Positions 9,401 to 17,140 of a stretch of 20,375 nt of DNA are shown here, piece by piece. The notes under the pieces are model-generated. The model was not told where the DNA came from. It was given only the letters and a program-made list of their open reading frames with translations, and did no database searches. Numbering within the stretch: the stretch's first letter is position 1; every line of letters begins with the position of its first letter. The stretch lies in contig NW_004191624.1 of NCBI RefSeq assembly GCF_000330505.1, positions 39,652 to 60,026 of the forward strand, in the 5' to 3' direction. The translations under genes and the position numbers were made by a program. The DNA is from Entamoeba invadens IP1 (taxonomy: Eukaryota > Evosea > Mastigamoebida > Endamoebidae).

Positions 9401-12400
9401 TGCAATGACCATTTCAAGCCTTCTGTTGATGGGGTTTGTGTGAGTTGTGATCCTTCTTGTAACAACAATTGCGATCCAATTTATGGAACTTGCATCACGT
9501 GCTCACCAAATTACGTTGTCACATCGCCATTATCATACAAATGTGATAACTGCAGTGTTTTTGATCAATATTGTGATGAGTGTGCGTCAGATTTCTCAAG
9601 AAAGTGTGTGAAGTGTCGGGATGGCAAATACCCCAAAGATGGTGTTAATTGCGCCAATTGCGATTCAACCTGTGGCAATCAGTGTGATGGGAAAGATGGT
9701 CATTGTACTGGGTGTGTTACCAATTACGTGTTGTCAACCACAAACAGTTTACAATGTGAGAGTTGTGTGTCTTTTGATCCAAATTGTCAAACGTGTTCAC
9801 CAGACTTTACAAGAAAATGTGTGACATGTGTTTCTGGTTATTTTGTGTTTGAAAACAAATGTAAAAAATGTGACAACACGTGCAACAATCAGTGTGACAG
9901 TTCTACTGGATATTGCACTGGATGCCAGACCAACATGGTCTTTGGTGATACAAACAAAAGCATTTGTGTTGCTTGTACTGAATTTGATCCAAATTGCTTT
10001 ATCTGCGACTCGTCTTTCAATAGAGGTTGCAACACGTGTACGAACAGACACTATGTTGACACTTCAACTAAAAAGTGTATACCATGCAATGGTGCATGTA
10101 ATCAATGTAATGGACAAACAGGAGCGTGCACCAATTGTTTTAACAATTATGTTACAGGTTTAACATTAGGTGGTTGTGAAAGCTGTGATTCATTTGATTC
10201 CAATTGTAAATTCTGTGCTCAAAATCAAACACGAAATTGCATTCAATGCAACTACAAGTATTATCCTGTGTTAACAAGTGGAGAAATGAAATGTGGTTTG
10301 TGTGACTCGACATGTGGAGGGAAGTGTGAACCAACAAACGGTCATTGCACGGGGTGTCAAAGCAACTATGTTTTGTATCAAACAAACAATTTGAAGTGCC
10401 AAAAATGCTCCGATTTTGATAGCAACTGTGTCACATGCAACTCCAATTATGAAAGAAAGTGTACCACATGCAACACGGGATATTATCCAAATGCAGAGGG
10501 GAAATGCATACCATGTGAAGCATCGTGTGCACCAAACACGTGTAACACGTCAAATGGCAATTGTGAAAAATGCACTGAAAACAAAGTCATCACAAGTCCA
10601 ATTTCAAATGTTTGCGTTGATTGCACTGCTTTTGATTCAAGGTGTGTGACGTGTTCACCATTATTCGTTAGAAAATGTGTCAAATGTGTTGCTGGTAGTT
10701 ACCCACAAACCGCTGGCGATTTCAGATGTAATTTTTGTGATGCCACGTGTGGAGGAAAGTGTGACACAACAAATGGGCATTGTACTGGGTGTAACGAATC
10801 GTATGTTCCAACAACATCAGATCCATTTAAGTGTGAAAGTTGCCAAACATTCGACTTCAATTGTGCGACTTGTGTTTCTGATAAAAGAGAGTGTGCTGTT
10901 TGCAGACCGAGTAAATACCCAAATGATTCAAATAAAGTATGCCAAGACTGTGACTCAACATGTAATGGCGATTGTAACACATCAAGTGGTATTTGTAACA
11001 CGTGTTTATATAACTATGTTTTCAATGAACCAAAAGGAATGAATTGTGTGCAATGTGCAACATTTGACAGTTATTGTGTGACTTGTGCTTTTGATTATTC
11101 ACGAAAGTGCGTAAAGTGTTCAAATGGGTATTACCCCGACCCAAACGGAAAGTGTGTTGCGTGCTCAACAATAACAAGCAATTGCACCAGTTGTAATAAT
11201 ACGGAAAAGAGTTGTTTCAGTTGCAAAGACCCGTTTTACCTCTCAAATCAAAAGTGTCTATCATGTGAAGCTGGGACTTACAAAAAGACGGAGACTACAT
11301 GCGACAAGTGTTACAATGCTATTTTGAATTGTGAAAACTGTGGAACAGCTTCTGTTGGCAATGCGAAGTGTAATGAATGTTATCCCCCATACAATTTAAG
11401 TTCAAATGGTAATAGTTGTGACCAATGTGATTCAGCGTCATATTATGACAAAACAACAAATCGCTGTGTAAATAGAAACACGACGTGTGCTGTACAAATT
11501 GAAAGCACCAAATGTGTTCATTGCGCTGATGATTATTTCATATCAAATGGGATGTGTAAAAGTGCTCAAAACTGCAACAGCCCATCGAGTCTGTCGCCAG
11601 CGTCGTGTGATTGTTCAGACCAAATTTCGATCAATTCTGATTGTGTGTCAATTGCTGCAAATTGCAAATATCAGAAAACAATGAATACTATTTCAACGTG
11701 TTTTGTGTGCACAGACAATTTTACTTTATCACCAAATGCATGTAACAAAATAGAATCAAATGAATTGTATAGAAATGGTGTTCAGTATAGTTGTCCAGAT
11801 GGCCAATATCTCAATAATAACAACGTGTGTGAAGTGTGTCCAAATTTTGCTTCAATTTGTATTAAATATGGAAATAATACATACACATTGAAATGCACAC
11901 AAAACACAGTCAAAGATGATGGGACAGAGCAATGTATAACAGATGAGATGTGTTTGCAATATACACATAATTACTGCTCTAAATGCAAGTCGGTGTCATC
12001 ACAAATCAGAAACGGAATATGCACAGCCTGCCAAACACCAAACTGCCAATTTTGCGAAGGAAACAAGTGCAAGCGATGTGCCAACGACTATTTGATGGTC
12101 AAAGAGAATCAATGCGTTTTTCAAAATGAACAAAACTGTGAAAAGTCGAGTGTGTCTGGCTGTGTGATGTGTTCAATTGGATTTTATCAAGTTGACTCTT
12201 TGAACGTTGAAGGCAAATTCGATTTCTGTCTTCCAATACCCTCAACGGTATATCCAAATTGTAAACGACTTGCTTTTTCAACGAGTAAATGTGTAGAATG
12301 TAACGATTTATTCAAATTGAAAGGTGGGGTGTGTAAGGAATCGTTCGAAGATGAAGTTCCTGTTGTTCCACCAGAAACGGAACCCGAACTTCCTGTCTCT

Positions 12401-14491
12401 GTTATATCCAATTCACATATTGAACATTCATTCAATTTGAAAGGAGTTACTGAGTCCAAATGTCAAATGAGAGACAACAAAGGATGTCAACGGTGTAATG
12501 ATGGATATTACGATGAAAATAATGAGTGTGTGAAATGCACCAACGATTGCAGTTCGTGTTACTCACAGACATATTGTACTTCATGTAAAAGTGGGTTTTA
12601 TATTGACTCAACAAATAAATGTCAGACCCTTGGTGATTTGGGTGCCAAATGCAGTGTCACGATTCCAACAGGTGGTGGATGTGCTATATGTAGAGATGGA
12701 TATTATAAAGTCCTCAAAGATTGTATAGTCTGTGACATTTCATGTAGTTCATGTATAAGCAATACATCATGTTCTGTATGTGCGGATGGCTATTTCATAA
12801 TTGAGTCCGAGAGTCACTTGTGTCAACCTAACACAACAAATACAAACTGTTTGAAAGTTGGATATTATGGCTGTGAAGTCTGTGCCGATGGATATTACTT
12901 ATCACATTCGCGTTGTACAAAATGTGAGAAATTGTGCACATCCTGTATTTCACAAAATGTGTGTACAAATTGTGTATCAAAAGAATACGTTTTATATGAT
13001 TCTAAATGTGTACACTACTCTAAAATACCAAATTGTATTGAGGCTACAGATTCAAAGTGTGTAAGATGCAATGGGTATAACAAACCATCTGAAAGTGGTG
13101 ACAGTTGTATTCAAACTGTAAATATGGGAGCGGCAATTGGTATTCCAATATCGATTCTACTAGTGATGATAATAATTGTTTTATTGATAGTGATTACTCT
13201 TATTGTAATATTCAAAAGAAAACAGAAGAAAGAAGAGCTCAAAGTGTGCACATATAAAATGAGTCGCTCGAACATCAAGATGTCGACATTAGTGGACAAT
13301 ATAGTAGTTAATAAATCCAAATTGAAGTTTGACTTAGAAACGGACGATCTTATTCCTGTTGATAAAGAGACAAGAGACTTGATCTGCATTGGAAACACTT
13401 CAAAACATAATATGAAAGTCCAGTTCAGTGTCATAGAAGGGTGTGATTCTTATCAAATTCGCACAGTTCCTTCCATTGTTACACTGAAAAGGGGCGAAGC
13501 TTGTGAATTTGAGATATTTATACAACCCCTTTGTACGTGTAAAATCGAAGAAAGTGTGATGATCACTTCACTTGATATAACAACAGGAAATGTCGTAAAC
13601 GCTAAAATAGGAATTGACACAACTACACAACAGACGACCAAACTTAATTATAAAGAACTTGATGTGATCACCAAACTTGGCGAAGGATCATTTGGCATTG
13701 TGTATAAAGGCAATTACAGAGGAAATATAGTAGCCATAAAAAAGATGAAACAAATTGCATCACCAAACACAGTTACAAATGAAATTACTGATGAAAAGAA
13801 GTCACTTGATGAATTTGAGAAGGAAGTGAACATGTTGGACAAATTCCGGAGTGATTATATCGTCCACTTCTATGGCGCTGTGTTCATACCAAACAAGGTG
13901 TGTATGGTCACTGAATATGCACATTTTGGGTCTTTGAATGATGTTTTGAAACAAAAAAAGTCAACTGAAGTTGAAACAAAAATGCGTATTAAAATTATTT
14001 TAGATGCAGCAAGAGGAATTCAATATCTCCACGAGAATAGCATTTTACACAGAGACATCAAACCAGACAACATTCTCATATTTTCATTGGATAATAACGA
14101 ACGTGTCAATGCAAAGCTGACTGATTTTGGATCATCTAGAAATGTCAATATGTTGACAACAAACATGACATTCACAAAAGGTATTGGAACACCAAGTTAC
14201 ATGGCACCTGAAATATTAAAAATGAAACACTACAAGAAACCATCAGATATATACTCGTTTGCGATTACAATGTACGAGTGCTTTGGGTGGTGCAATGCTT
14301 TTTCAGAAAAACAGTTCAAGTTTCCATGGAAAATTGCAGAGTTTGTGACACGAGGAGAACATCTTGAAAAACAAAGTTCAATGTCTGATGAACAGTTTGG
14401 TGTCATTCAAAAATGTTGGTGTAAAAATCCAATTGAAAGGATTGATATAGGAGAAGTTGTCAACTTGATCAATGGTTTGATAAACAAGTGA
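6464..14491 (+). CDS. Entamoeba-type transmembrane receptor kinase (TMK) with CXXC-repeat ectodomain
   Basis: This is a 2675-residue single-exon gene. The first Met is chosen because it gives a signal peptide (MFELILLIIIAMTTA). Residues about 20-124 are cysteine-poor. From C125 to about 2215 the ectodomain is packed with CxxC pairs, including 17 tandem units of about 71 residues from C394. A short Pro/Glu linker (VPPETEPELP) lies near 1965-1975. One membrane helix spans about 2222-2250 and is followed by FKRKQKK as a stop-transfer. Residues about 2265-2395 look like a beta-sandwich. The kinase begins near 2395: LGEGSFGIVYKG at 2405-2416, VAIK lysine K2426, HRDIKPDN at 2529-2536 with D2531, DFG at 2554-2556, APE at 2581-2583, and a terminal CW-x-P-x-R region. 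All catalytic residues are present, so activity is expected. HRDIKPDN is Ser/Thr-like or TKL-like rather than Tyr-like. The family acts at the plasma membrane in sensing of serum, nutrients or surfaces; the ligand is unknown. It seems large for the family. Confidence 0.95.
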   Translation: MFELILLIIIAMTTAHWCLIEETIRCDCGSNYNQNVIFEKDGVVLLYNLQSNVIQIKCSNIKEIEFKYDESVHILKVSLNSTKVVFQNTNQIFSNVTHAIFEIDFKNVKRLSPMKLNSIKKEIVCGSTTQPNCLTCVDNKGELCYRCEDGYQVSTCSDDTFGKCALPNNTECTLICGDSGLYFWSQNSACVPTNCLLYNNTGYCTSCYQNYLLDGGKCYPKAINCATYYTNQYWCSQCNPGYFPYYYNCVPCGYMDGCTSCSQMYVRRCSSCSNGYYIKEDGLVRICKKCPTGCAACSIENETIKCSSCGIGYYINNNECKLCGNGCKLCYSVTGQIDKTYCSICYDHYYNNVDKLCTICDSTCGNCVYGTGICTTCASGYVLKTTSNTKCELCNNYDSNCETCLEPNRQCYQCVSGMYPNNNKQCINCDQSCSVCSQTTGMCSVCASGFTKPASDNQTCDSCSTAFPNCVSCSQTLRQCQTCSKGLYPLQTSPYTCQQCHSSCANGCNSSTGYCTTCVSGYVPQLNQPSLTCELCSSFDNNCQTCATDGTRSCIQCISTYYISDNNKCSKCDASCDYKCDGNTGYCTSCASNFVYINATSRVCQKCSDFDSNCMACATNFSRRCIICNTGVYPNDSGKCVSCGTNCTYCDSATGICTSCASENVFEDPPSKVCVFCKTFDNKCETCQNGGNRSCVTCTAGYYPGTTGKCIECDATCKANTCDVKSGLCSKCVQNNVVTSPTSQTCQKCSDFDSNCITCATDFTRKCVECNTNYHPVNGKCVVCDSSCGGSCNGVTGVCTGCASNYVPSLLDPSKCEQCSTFDEDCTTCAAGERQCSVCKTTKYPDETTKICKNCSWTCDNSCDQSSGICTSCVLNYVFGNPKSKKCIPCQTFDANCVTCSSDKKRSCSICKSNYYPIQGRCVPCDYGCTTCSSTTGKCSVCQTNFVPSTVNNTACVPCADFDKNCKTCTILFARYCNECNDHFKPSVDGVCVSCDPSCNNNCDPIYGTCITCSPNYVVTSPLSYKCDNCSVFDQYCDECASDFSRKCVKCRDGKYPKDGVNCANCDSTCGNQCDGKDGHCTGCVTNYVLSTTNSLQCESCVSFDPNCQTCSPDFTRKCVTCVSGYFVFENKCKKCDNTCNNQCDSSTGYCTGCQTNMVFGDTNKSICVACTEFDPNCFICDSSFNRGCNTCTNRHYVDTSTKKCIPCNGACNQCNGQTGACTNCFNNYVTGLTLGGCESCDSFDSNCKFCAQNQTRNCIQCNYKYYPVLTSGEMKCGLCDSTCGGKCEPTNGHCTGCQSNYVLYQTNNLKCQKCSDFDSNCVTCNSNYERKCTTCNTGYYPNAEGKCIPCEASCAPNTCNTSNGNCEKCTENKVITSPISNVCVDCTAFDSRCVTCSPLFVRKCVKCVAGSYPQTAGDFRCNFCDATCGGKCDTTNGHCTGCNESYVPTTSDPFKCESCQTFDFNCATCVSDKRECAVCRPSKYPNDSNKVCQDCDSTCNGDCNTSSGICNTCLYNYVFNEPKGMNCVQCATFDSYCVTCAFDYSRKCVKCSNGYYPDPNGKCVACSTITSNCTSCNNTEKSCFSCKDPFYLSNQKCLSCEAGTYKKTETTCDKCYNAILNCENCGTASVGNAKCNECYPPYNLSSNGNSCDQCDSASYYDKTTNRCVNRNTTCAVQIESTKCVHCADDYFISNGMCKSAQNCNSPSSLSPASCDCSDQISINSDCVSIAANCKYQKTMNTISTCFVCTDNFTLSPNACNKIESNELYRNGVQYSCPDGQYLNNNNVCEVCPNFASICIKYGNNTYTLKCTQNTVKDDGTEQCITDEMCLQYTHNYCSKCKSVSSQIRNGICTACQTPNCQFCEGNKCKRCANDYLMVKENQCVFQNEQNCEKSSVSGCVMCSIGFYQVDSLNVEGKFDFCLPIPSTVYPNCKRLAFSTSKCVECNDLFKLKGGVCKESFEDEVPVVPPETEPELPVSVISNSHIEHSFNLKGVTESKCQMRDNKGCQRCNDGYYDENNECVKCTNDCSSCYSQTYCTSCKSGFYIDSTNKCQTLGDLGAKCSVTIPTGGGCAICRDGYYKVLKDCIVCDISCSSCISNTSCSVCADGYFIIESESHLCQPNTTNTNCLKVGYYGCEVCADGYYLSHSRCTKCEKLCTSCISQNVCTNCVSKEYVLYDSKCVHYSKIPNCIEATDSKCVRCNGYNKPSESGDSCIQTVNMGAAIGIPISILLVMIIIVLLIVITLIVIFKRKQKKEELKVCTYKMSRSNIKMSTLVDNIVVNKSKLKFDLETDDLIPVDKETRDLICIGNTSKHNMKVQFSVIEGCDSYQIRTVPSIVTLKRGEACEFEIFIQPLCTCKIEESVMITSLDITTGNVVNAKIGIDTTTQQTTKLNYKELDVITKLGEGSFGIVYKGNYRGNIVAIKKMKQIASPNTVTNEITDEKKSLDEFEKEVNMLDKFRSDYIVHFYGAVFIPNKVCMVTEYAHFGSLNDVLKQKKSTEVETKMRIKIILDAARGIQYLHENSILHRDIKPDNILIFSLDNNERVNAKLTDFGSSRNVNMLTTNMTFTKGIGTPSYMAPEILKMKHYKKPSDIYSFAITMYECFGWCNAFSEKQFKFPWKIAEFVTRGEHLEKQSSMSDEQFGVIQKCWCKNPIERIDIGEVVNLINGLINK
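7643..11266 (+). repeat. 17-unit coding tandem repeat, period about 213 bp (71 residues)
   Basis: Each unit starts with a cysteine and the signature C-x2-FD-x-NC-x2-C-x(5-7)-R-x-C-x2-C. It continues with YYP, GKC-x2-CD-x-TC, a G-x-CT-x-C pair and NYV, and ends before the next cysteine. The first signature begins at C394 (base 7643) and the seventeenth at C1531 (base 11054), a mean spacing of 71 residues. Cysteines, FD, R and the GKC motif hold while the remaining residues vary freely, so the array is old and under purifying selection, not a recent expansion. Cysteine-rich but less regular sequence continues on both sides. Each pair of cysteines probably forms disulphides in a furin-like or growth-factor-receptor-like rod. 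Confidence 0.9.
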
Positions 14492-14512
14492 AAATTGTTG
14501 TTTTATTACTTT

Positions 14513-14580
14513 TACGTGGAGGTAAAAAAACCACTTCCATCCTTTTAACCGCTCACATTCGACTTTATAGATTTGAATTA
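14513..14580 (-). mobile_element. One terminus of the repeat family seen at 18194-18424
   Basis: Starting about 22 bases after the kinase stop, the segment from AAAAAAACCACTTCC to the CGACTTTATA tail aligns with the reverse complement of 18369-18416. I count about 38 of 46 identical positions, including the specific motif CGACTTTAT. The rest of that element is not clearly present. A short GACGGAAA at about 14596-14603 may be the remains of the other arm after an internal deletion. If transcripts run past the stop by the usual short distance, this terminus forms the start of the kinase 3' UTR. Confidence 0.55.
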
Positions 14581-15231
14581 TATTAACCCTTCGAGGACGG
14601 AAAAATTAAAATTTGTAAAAAAAAATCTTAGTCAATTGTAATGTAAATGTGACCTCTTTTTCTTTAATTTTTTCAAAAAAAGCTAGACACCCTGAAAACG
14701 ATGGCTCTAGTAAATTTTTATAGTAAAATGTTATAAATTATAGTAAAAAGTGAATATTTTGTTGAAGTTGGGATGAACAAAGGTTCACTTTTTTGGTTGA
14801 TTTTTTCAGAAACAAGTCACAGTTCAATGGAAAAGTTAGATCAAACATTTATTGAGGTGTCCACAACCTATTACAATACATAAATTAATTAAAAAATATA
14901 ACAAAGACCAAATCTCATCATAAAACATACTGGTCCGGAATATTCAAAATCAAATGCATCATGAAAAACGAAGAAAAGAAAATAAAACATAGACTTTTTT
15001 AAGTATCAATAATATCAAAATCGATATTAAAAAAAATCATGAAATAAATTTTAAAAAATAATCGTAATTGAACAAACTTTGATCACCATGATATTTTGTG
15101 ATTGCTCGTTAAAATTCACGTCTTGACATCGTCAATGAAGCAAGATATGATTTTATTGTTAGTAATTTGAATATTTTATCATTTTCAAACAAAAACAAAG
15201 GGCAAAACTGATTTTATGCAAACAATATTAT
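14581..15231. other. AT-rich spacer downstream of the kinase gene
   Basis: No gene is seen here. A direct repeat based on TTATAGTAAAA occurs twice near 14720-14750. The composition is slightly less extreme than the left spacer, with scattered GC-bearing stretches such as AAAGCTAGACACCCTGAAAA near 14680, which could be remnants of older elements. Confidence 0.45.
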
Positions 15232-15257
15232 AAACTGTTTTCCAAAACTCTGTACTG
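15232..15257 (+). repeat. Left arm of a distant 26-bp inverted repeat
   Basis: The 26 bases here, beginning AAACTGTTTTCC and ending CTCTGTACTG, are the reverse complement of 16082-16107 with a single mismatch. The arms are 824 bases apart and the match stops sharply on both sides. In AT-rich DNA a 25/26 match containing mixed sequence is unlikely by chance. It may mark the ends of a longer element (15232-16107) or two solo copies of one terminus. No target duplication was found at either arm. Confidence 0.65.
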
Positions 15258-15648
15258 TTTCCAAAATTTATAAAAATGCTTTGTTTCAATTTCCCATTAT
15301 TTACTGTTTTTTATCTGTTTTATTTTATTTATTATTTATTTTCCTGTTTGTTGAACCAACAACGGTACACAGTTTAAAACCCTTAAAAATCAATACAGTT
15401 TCAATTATTGAACAAAAAATCGACAAATCACCCAAATATTAAGTATATCTTTCCCAATTTTTTTAGGTTGTTATTTGGTTTGTGTTCCATTTTGTAACTA
15501 AACGTGAGAATAATTGTATGTTTCAAACAAACATAAGATAAACGACAATATAATTATTAACAAACGATGTGATGAAAAACACCATTACATCAAATAATGC
15601 AACACTTAAACTAACAATCAGTTTTTATTTATTTTAACATTTAAAGAA

Positions 15649-15972
15649 ATGGCCATCGATAACATAAAACGACAAACATTAAAAACAAACGGGGCCGTTC
15701 ATCACAACAATTTAATGTCCAACAAACAGTTAAAAAATAATTATTTAGTCCCAAACGATTTTTTTGATGCTGGTTTTACTCGTTTATACTTTTCATTTTT
15801 ATCTGAAACACAACTTGGTGATTTTATAAAAACCGAAATCAAATTATTAAGTTGTTTTTTCATTTTTTGGCAAAATTTGTGTTATGGTAATCAAAATTTT
15901 AATCCCAAGTTTGTTTTTTATATTTTTCAAGTAAATTTTTGGTGCAAGATTTATTTGTTAAGTAAAATTTAA
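15649..15972 (+). CDS. Doubtful hypothetical protein, 107 residues
   Basis: I do not recognise this protein. The first half (MAIDNIKRQTLKTNGAVHHN and on to FFDAGFTRLYFSFL) has mixed codon use with GCC, GAC, CAC and GTC that looks coding. The second half is rich in Phe, Lys and Asn and resembles translated spacer. It lies inside the interval bounded by the 26-bp inverted repeat. It could be a small gene, a first exon, the truncated start of a decayed gene, or chance. The AT-rich stretch just before the ATG (CATTTAAAGAA) is compatible with a start but not diagnostic. There is no signal peptide or membrane helix at its N-terminus. Confidence 0.25.
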   Translation: MAIDNIKRQTLKTNGAVHHNNLMSNKQLKNNYLVPNDFFDAGFTRLYFSFLSETQLGDFIKTEIKLLSCFFIFWQNLCYGNQNFNPKFVFYIFQVNFWCKIYLLSKI

Positions 15973-16081
15973 AAAATCAGGTATGTTATTTTGTTTTTTG
16001 AGTAAATATTTTGAACAAAAAATGAAAGTAAGCAAAGAAAAAATAATTTAGGAATAATAAATCCAATAAATTGGGGCATTT

Positions 16082-16107
16082 CAGTACAGAGTTTTGAAAA
16101 ACAGTTT
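16082..16107 (-). repeat. Right arm of the distant 26-bp inverted repeat
   Basis: This begins CAGTACAGAG and ends AACAGTTT. It matches 15232-15257 in inverse orientation at 25 of 26 positions. It sits about 110 bases after the doubtful 107-codon ORF and about 300 bases before the tRNA gene. Confidence 0.65.
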
Positions 16108-16411
16108 GTGTAAAAACGTTATTTTTTTAAACATATTAAGCAAAAACTATTTTTCTAAACGACAAATATTTACTATTTTATTCAAGAATCAAAATACCTT
16201 AGTGATTTATGTTATCATTTGAATATTATTTTTACAAAAATCACAATAATAAAAATCCACAAAGGAGCTTAAACAGATTTTCCTCTTTTTTGTTTTTTAC
16301 AGGCTGCAAAAAAAACATAAACTTTTTTATTTTTTTCATATGAAACATAAAAAAGGAAATTCCAACGTGTTAAAACAACAATTTCAACTAATTAGTAATT
16401 ATGTTTAAAAT

Positions 16412-16483
16412 GGTCACTTAGCGCAGTGGAAGCGCATCTCCCTCCGGAGGAGAAGGCCGTGGGTTCAACCCCCACAGTGACCG
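16412..16483 (+). tRNA. tRNA-Arg, anticodon CCG
   Basis: A complete 72-base cloverleaf without intron. The acceptor stem GGTCACT pairs with AGTGACC and the discriminator is G at 16483. The D stem GCGC/GCGC is perfect. The anticodon stem TCTCC/GGAGA has the loop CTCCGGA, giving anticodon CCG at 34-36, which reads Arg codon CGG. The variable loop is AGGCC and the T stem GTGGG/CCCAC has loop TTCAACC. The A box (TAGCGCAGTGG) and B box (GGTTCAACCC) are recognisable, so internal Pol III initiation is expected. CCA is not encoded, as usual in eukaryotes. In E. histolytica most tRNA genes are in tandem arrays; only one is visible here. CGG codons do occur in the kinase gene, for example in GRCVPC at about base 9224. 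Confidence 0.96.
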
Positions 16484-16497
16484 TTTTTCATTTTTTT
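16484..16497 (+). terminator. Pol III terminator of the tRNA gene
   Basis: TTTTT begins on the first base after the discriminator (16484-16488). A back-up run of seven T follows at 16491-16497. Four or more T on the non-template strand is the usual RNA polymerase III stop. Confidence 0.85.
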
Positions 16498-16625
16498 AAA
16501 TTCCTTTATTTGGTTATTTTTTGATTATCAGATCATTTCCGTTTTTAAGTTAAATTTATTATTCATAATTGTAAGAAAACGCAAAACAAACAAAATATTA
16601 ATATTTTTGTTTATAATAAACAATC

Positions 16626-17063
16626 GGGACCTACATTGACCACCACCACCACCTCTTAAAATAGATTTATTTTTTCTATTTCGAATCATATTCAAATTAA
16701 AATTATAGTAAATAGAAAACTGGGAAGATAATTGGTCTGGTTCCCGAATTCGAGAAATGCCGAAAATTCACCTCGAGTTAGTGGAAAACGAGTGAAACGG
16801 AGCATTGAAAAGAAGGCTCTAAAGACACACTCAAACAGTCTGTTTGTGCACCGTTTCACCCACTTTCCAAGTCCTCCCTTGGCGCGGATCCCCCCTGACC
16901 CCCCCGCAAGCGGGGGGAACCACATCCGCGTCCACACAGTACGGACAAGGAAAGTGGGTGACATGGGGACGCACAAACAGTAGCTGAAAAGTGGACTTCC
17001 TTCAAAAAACACTCGCGGCAAATACTTTATTTGGTAAAGGTGGTGGTGGTCAATGTAGGTCCC
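16626..17063 (+). mobile_element. Mutator-like miniature element, copy B (intact ends)
   Basis: This 438-bp element has intact TIRs. The left end GGGACCTACATTGAC plus CCA repeats (16626-16654) is the inverse of 17038-17063; 25 bp match exactly, after which the left arm has one extra CCA. The flanking 10-bp TSD matches at 9 of 10: ATAAACAATC at 16616-16625 and ATGAACAATC at 17064-17073. Length, ends and TSD size fit a non-autonomous Mutator-like element. The fold-back core is conserved with copy A: 16836-16906 and 881-951 differ at one base in 71. Its arms are 16840-16868 and 16949-16980. At the tip, CCCCCCGC (16900-16907) pairs perfectly with GCGGGGGG (16910-16917). There is no transposase, so it needs one in trans. 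It inserted about 140 bp after the tRNA gene. Confidence 0.9.
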
Positions 17064-17140
17064 ATGAACAATCAAAAAAATCTTTAACAAAAATTATCTT
17101 TCTGCAGCTGTTAACTTTTAGAATAAAAATGATTTAATTA

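Noticed and set aside
6843..13641. Many 60-144-codon frames on both strands within the kinase gene
   Set aside because: They are shadows of the long cysteine-rich reading frame. The regular TGT/TGC spacing leaves other frames open by chance.
16692..17090. 132-codon minus-strand frame and 83-codon plus-strand frame (16732-16983), plus the similar frames at 821-1224
   Set aside because: They lie inside the two Mutator-like miniature elements. The shared peptide between the copies only reflects the repeated GC-rich DNA, the frames overlap on both strands, and the element core is a structured inverted repeat.
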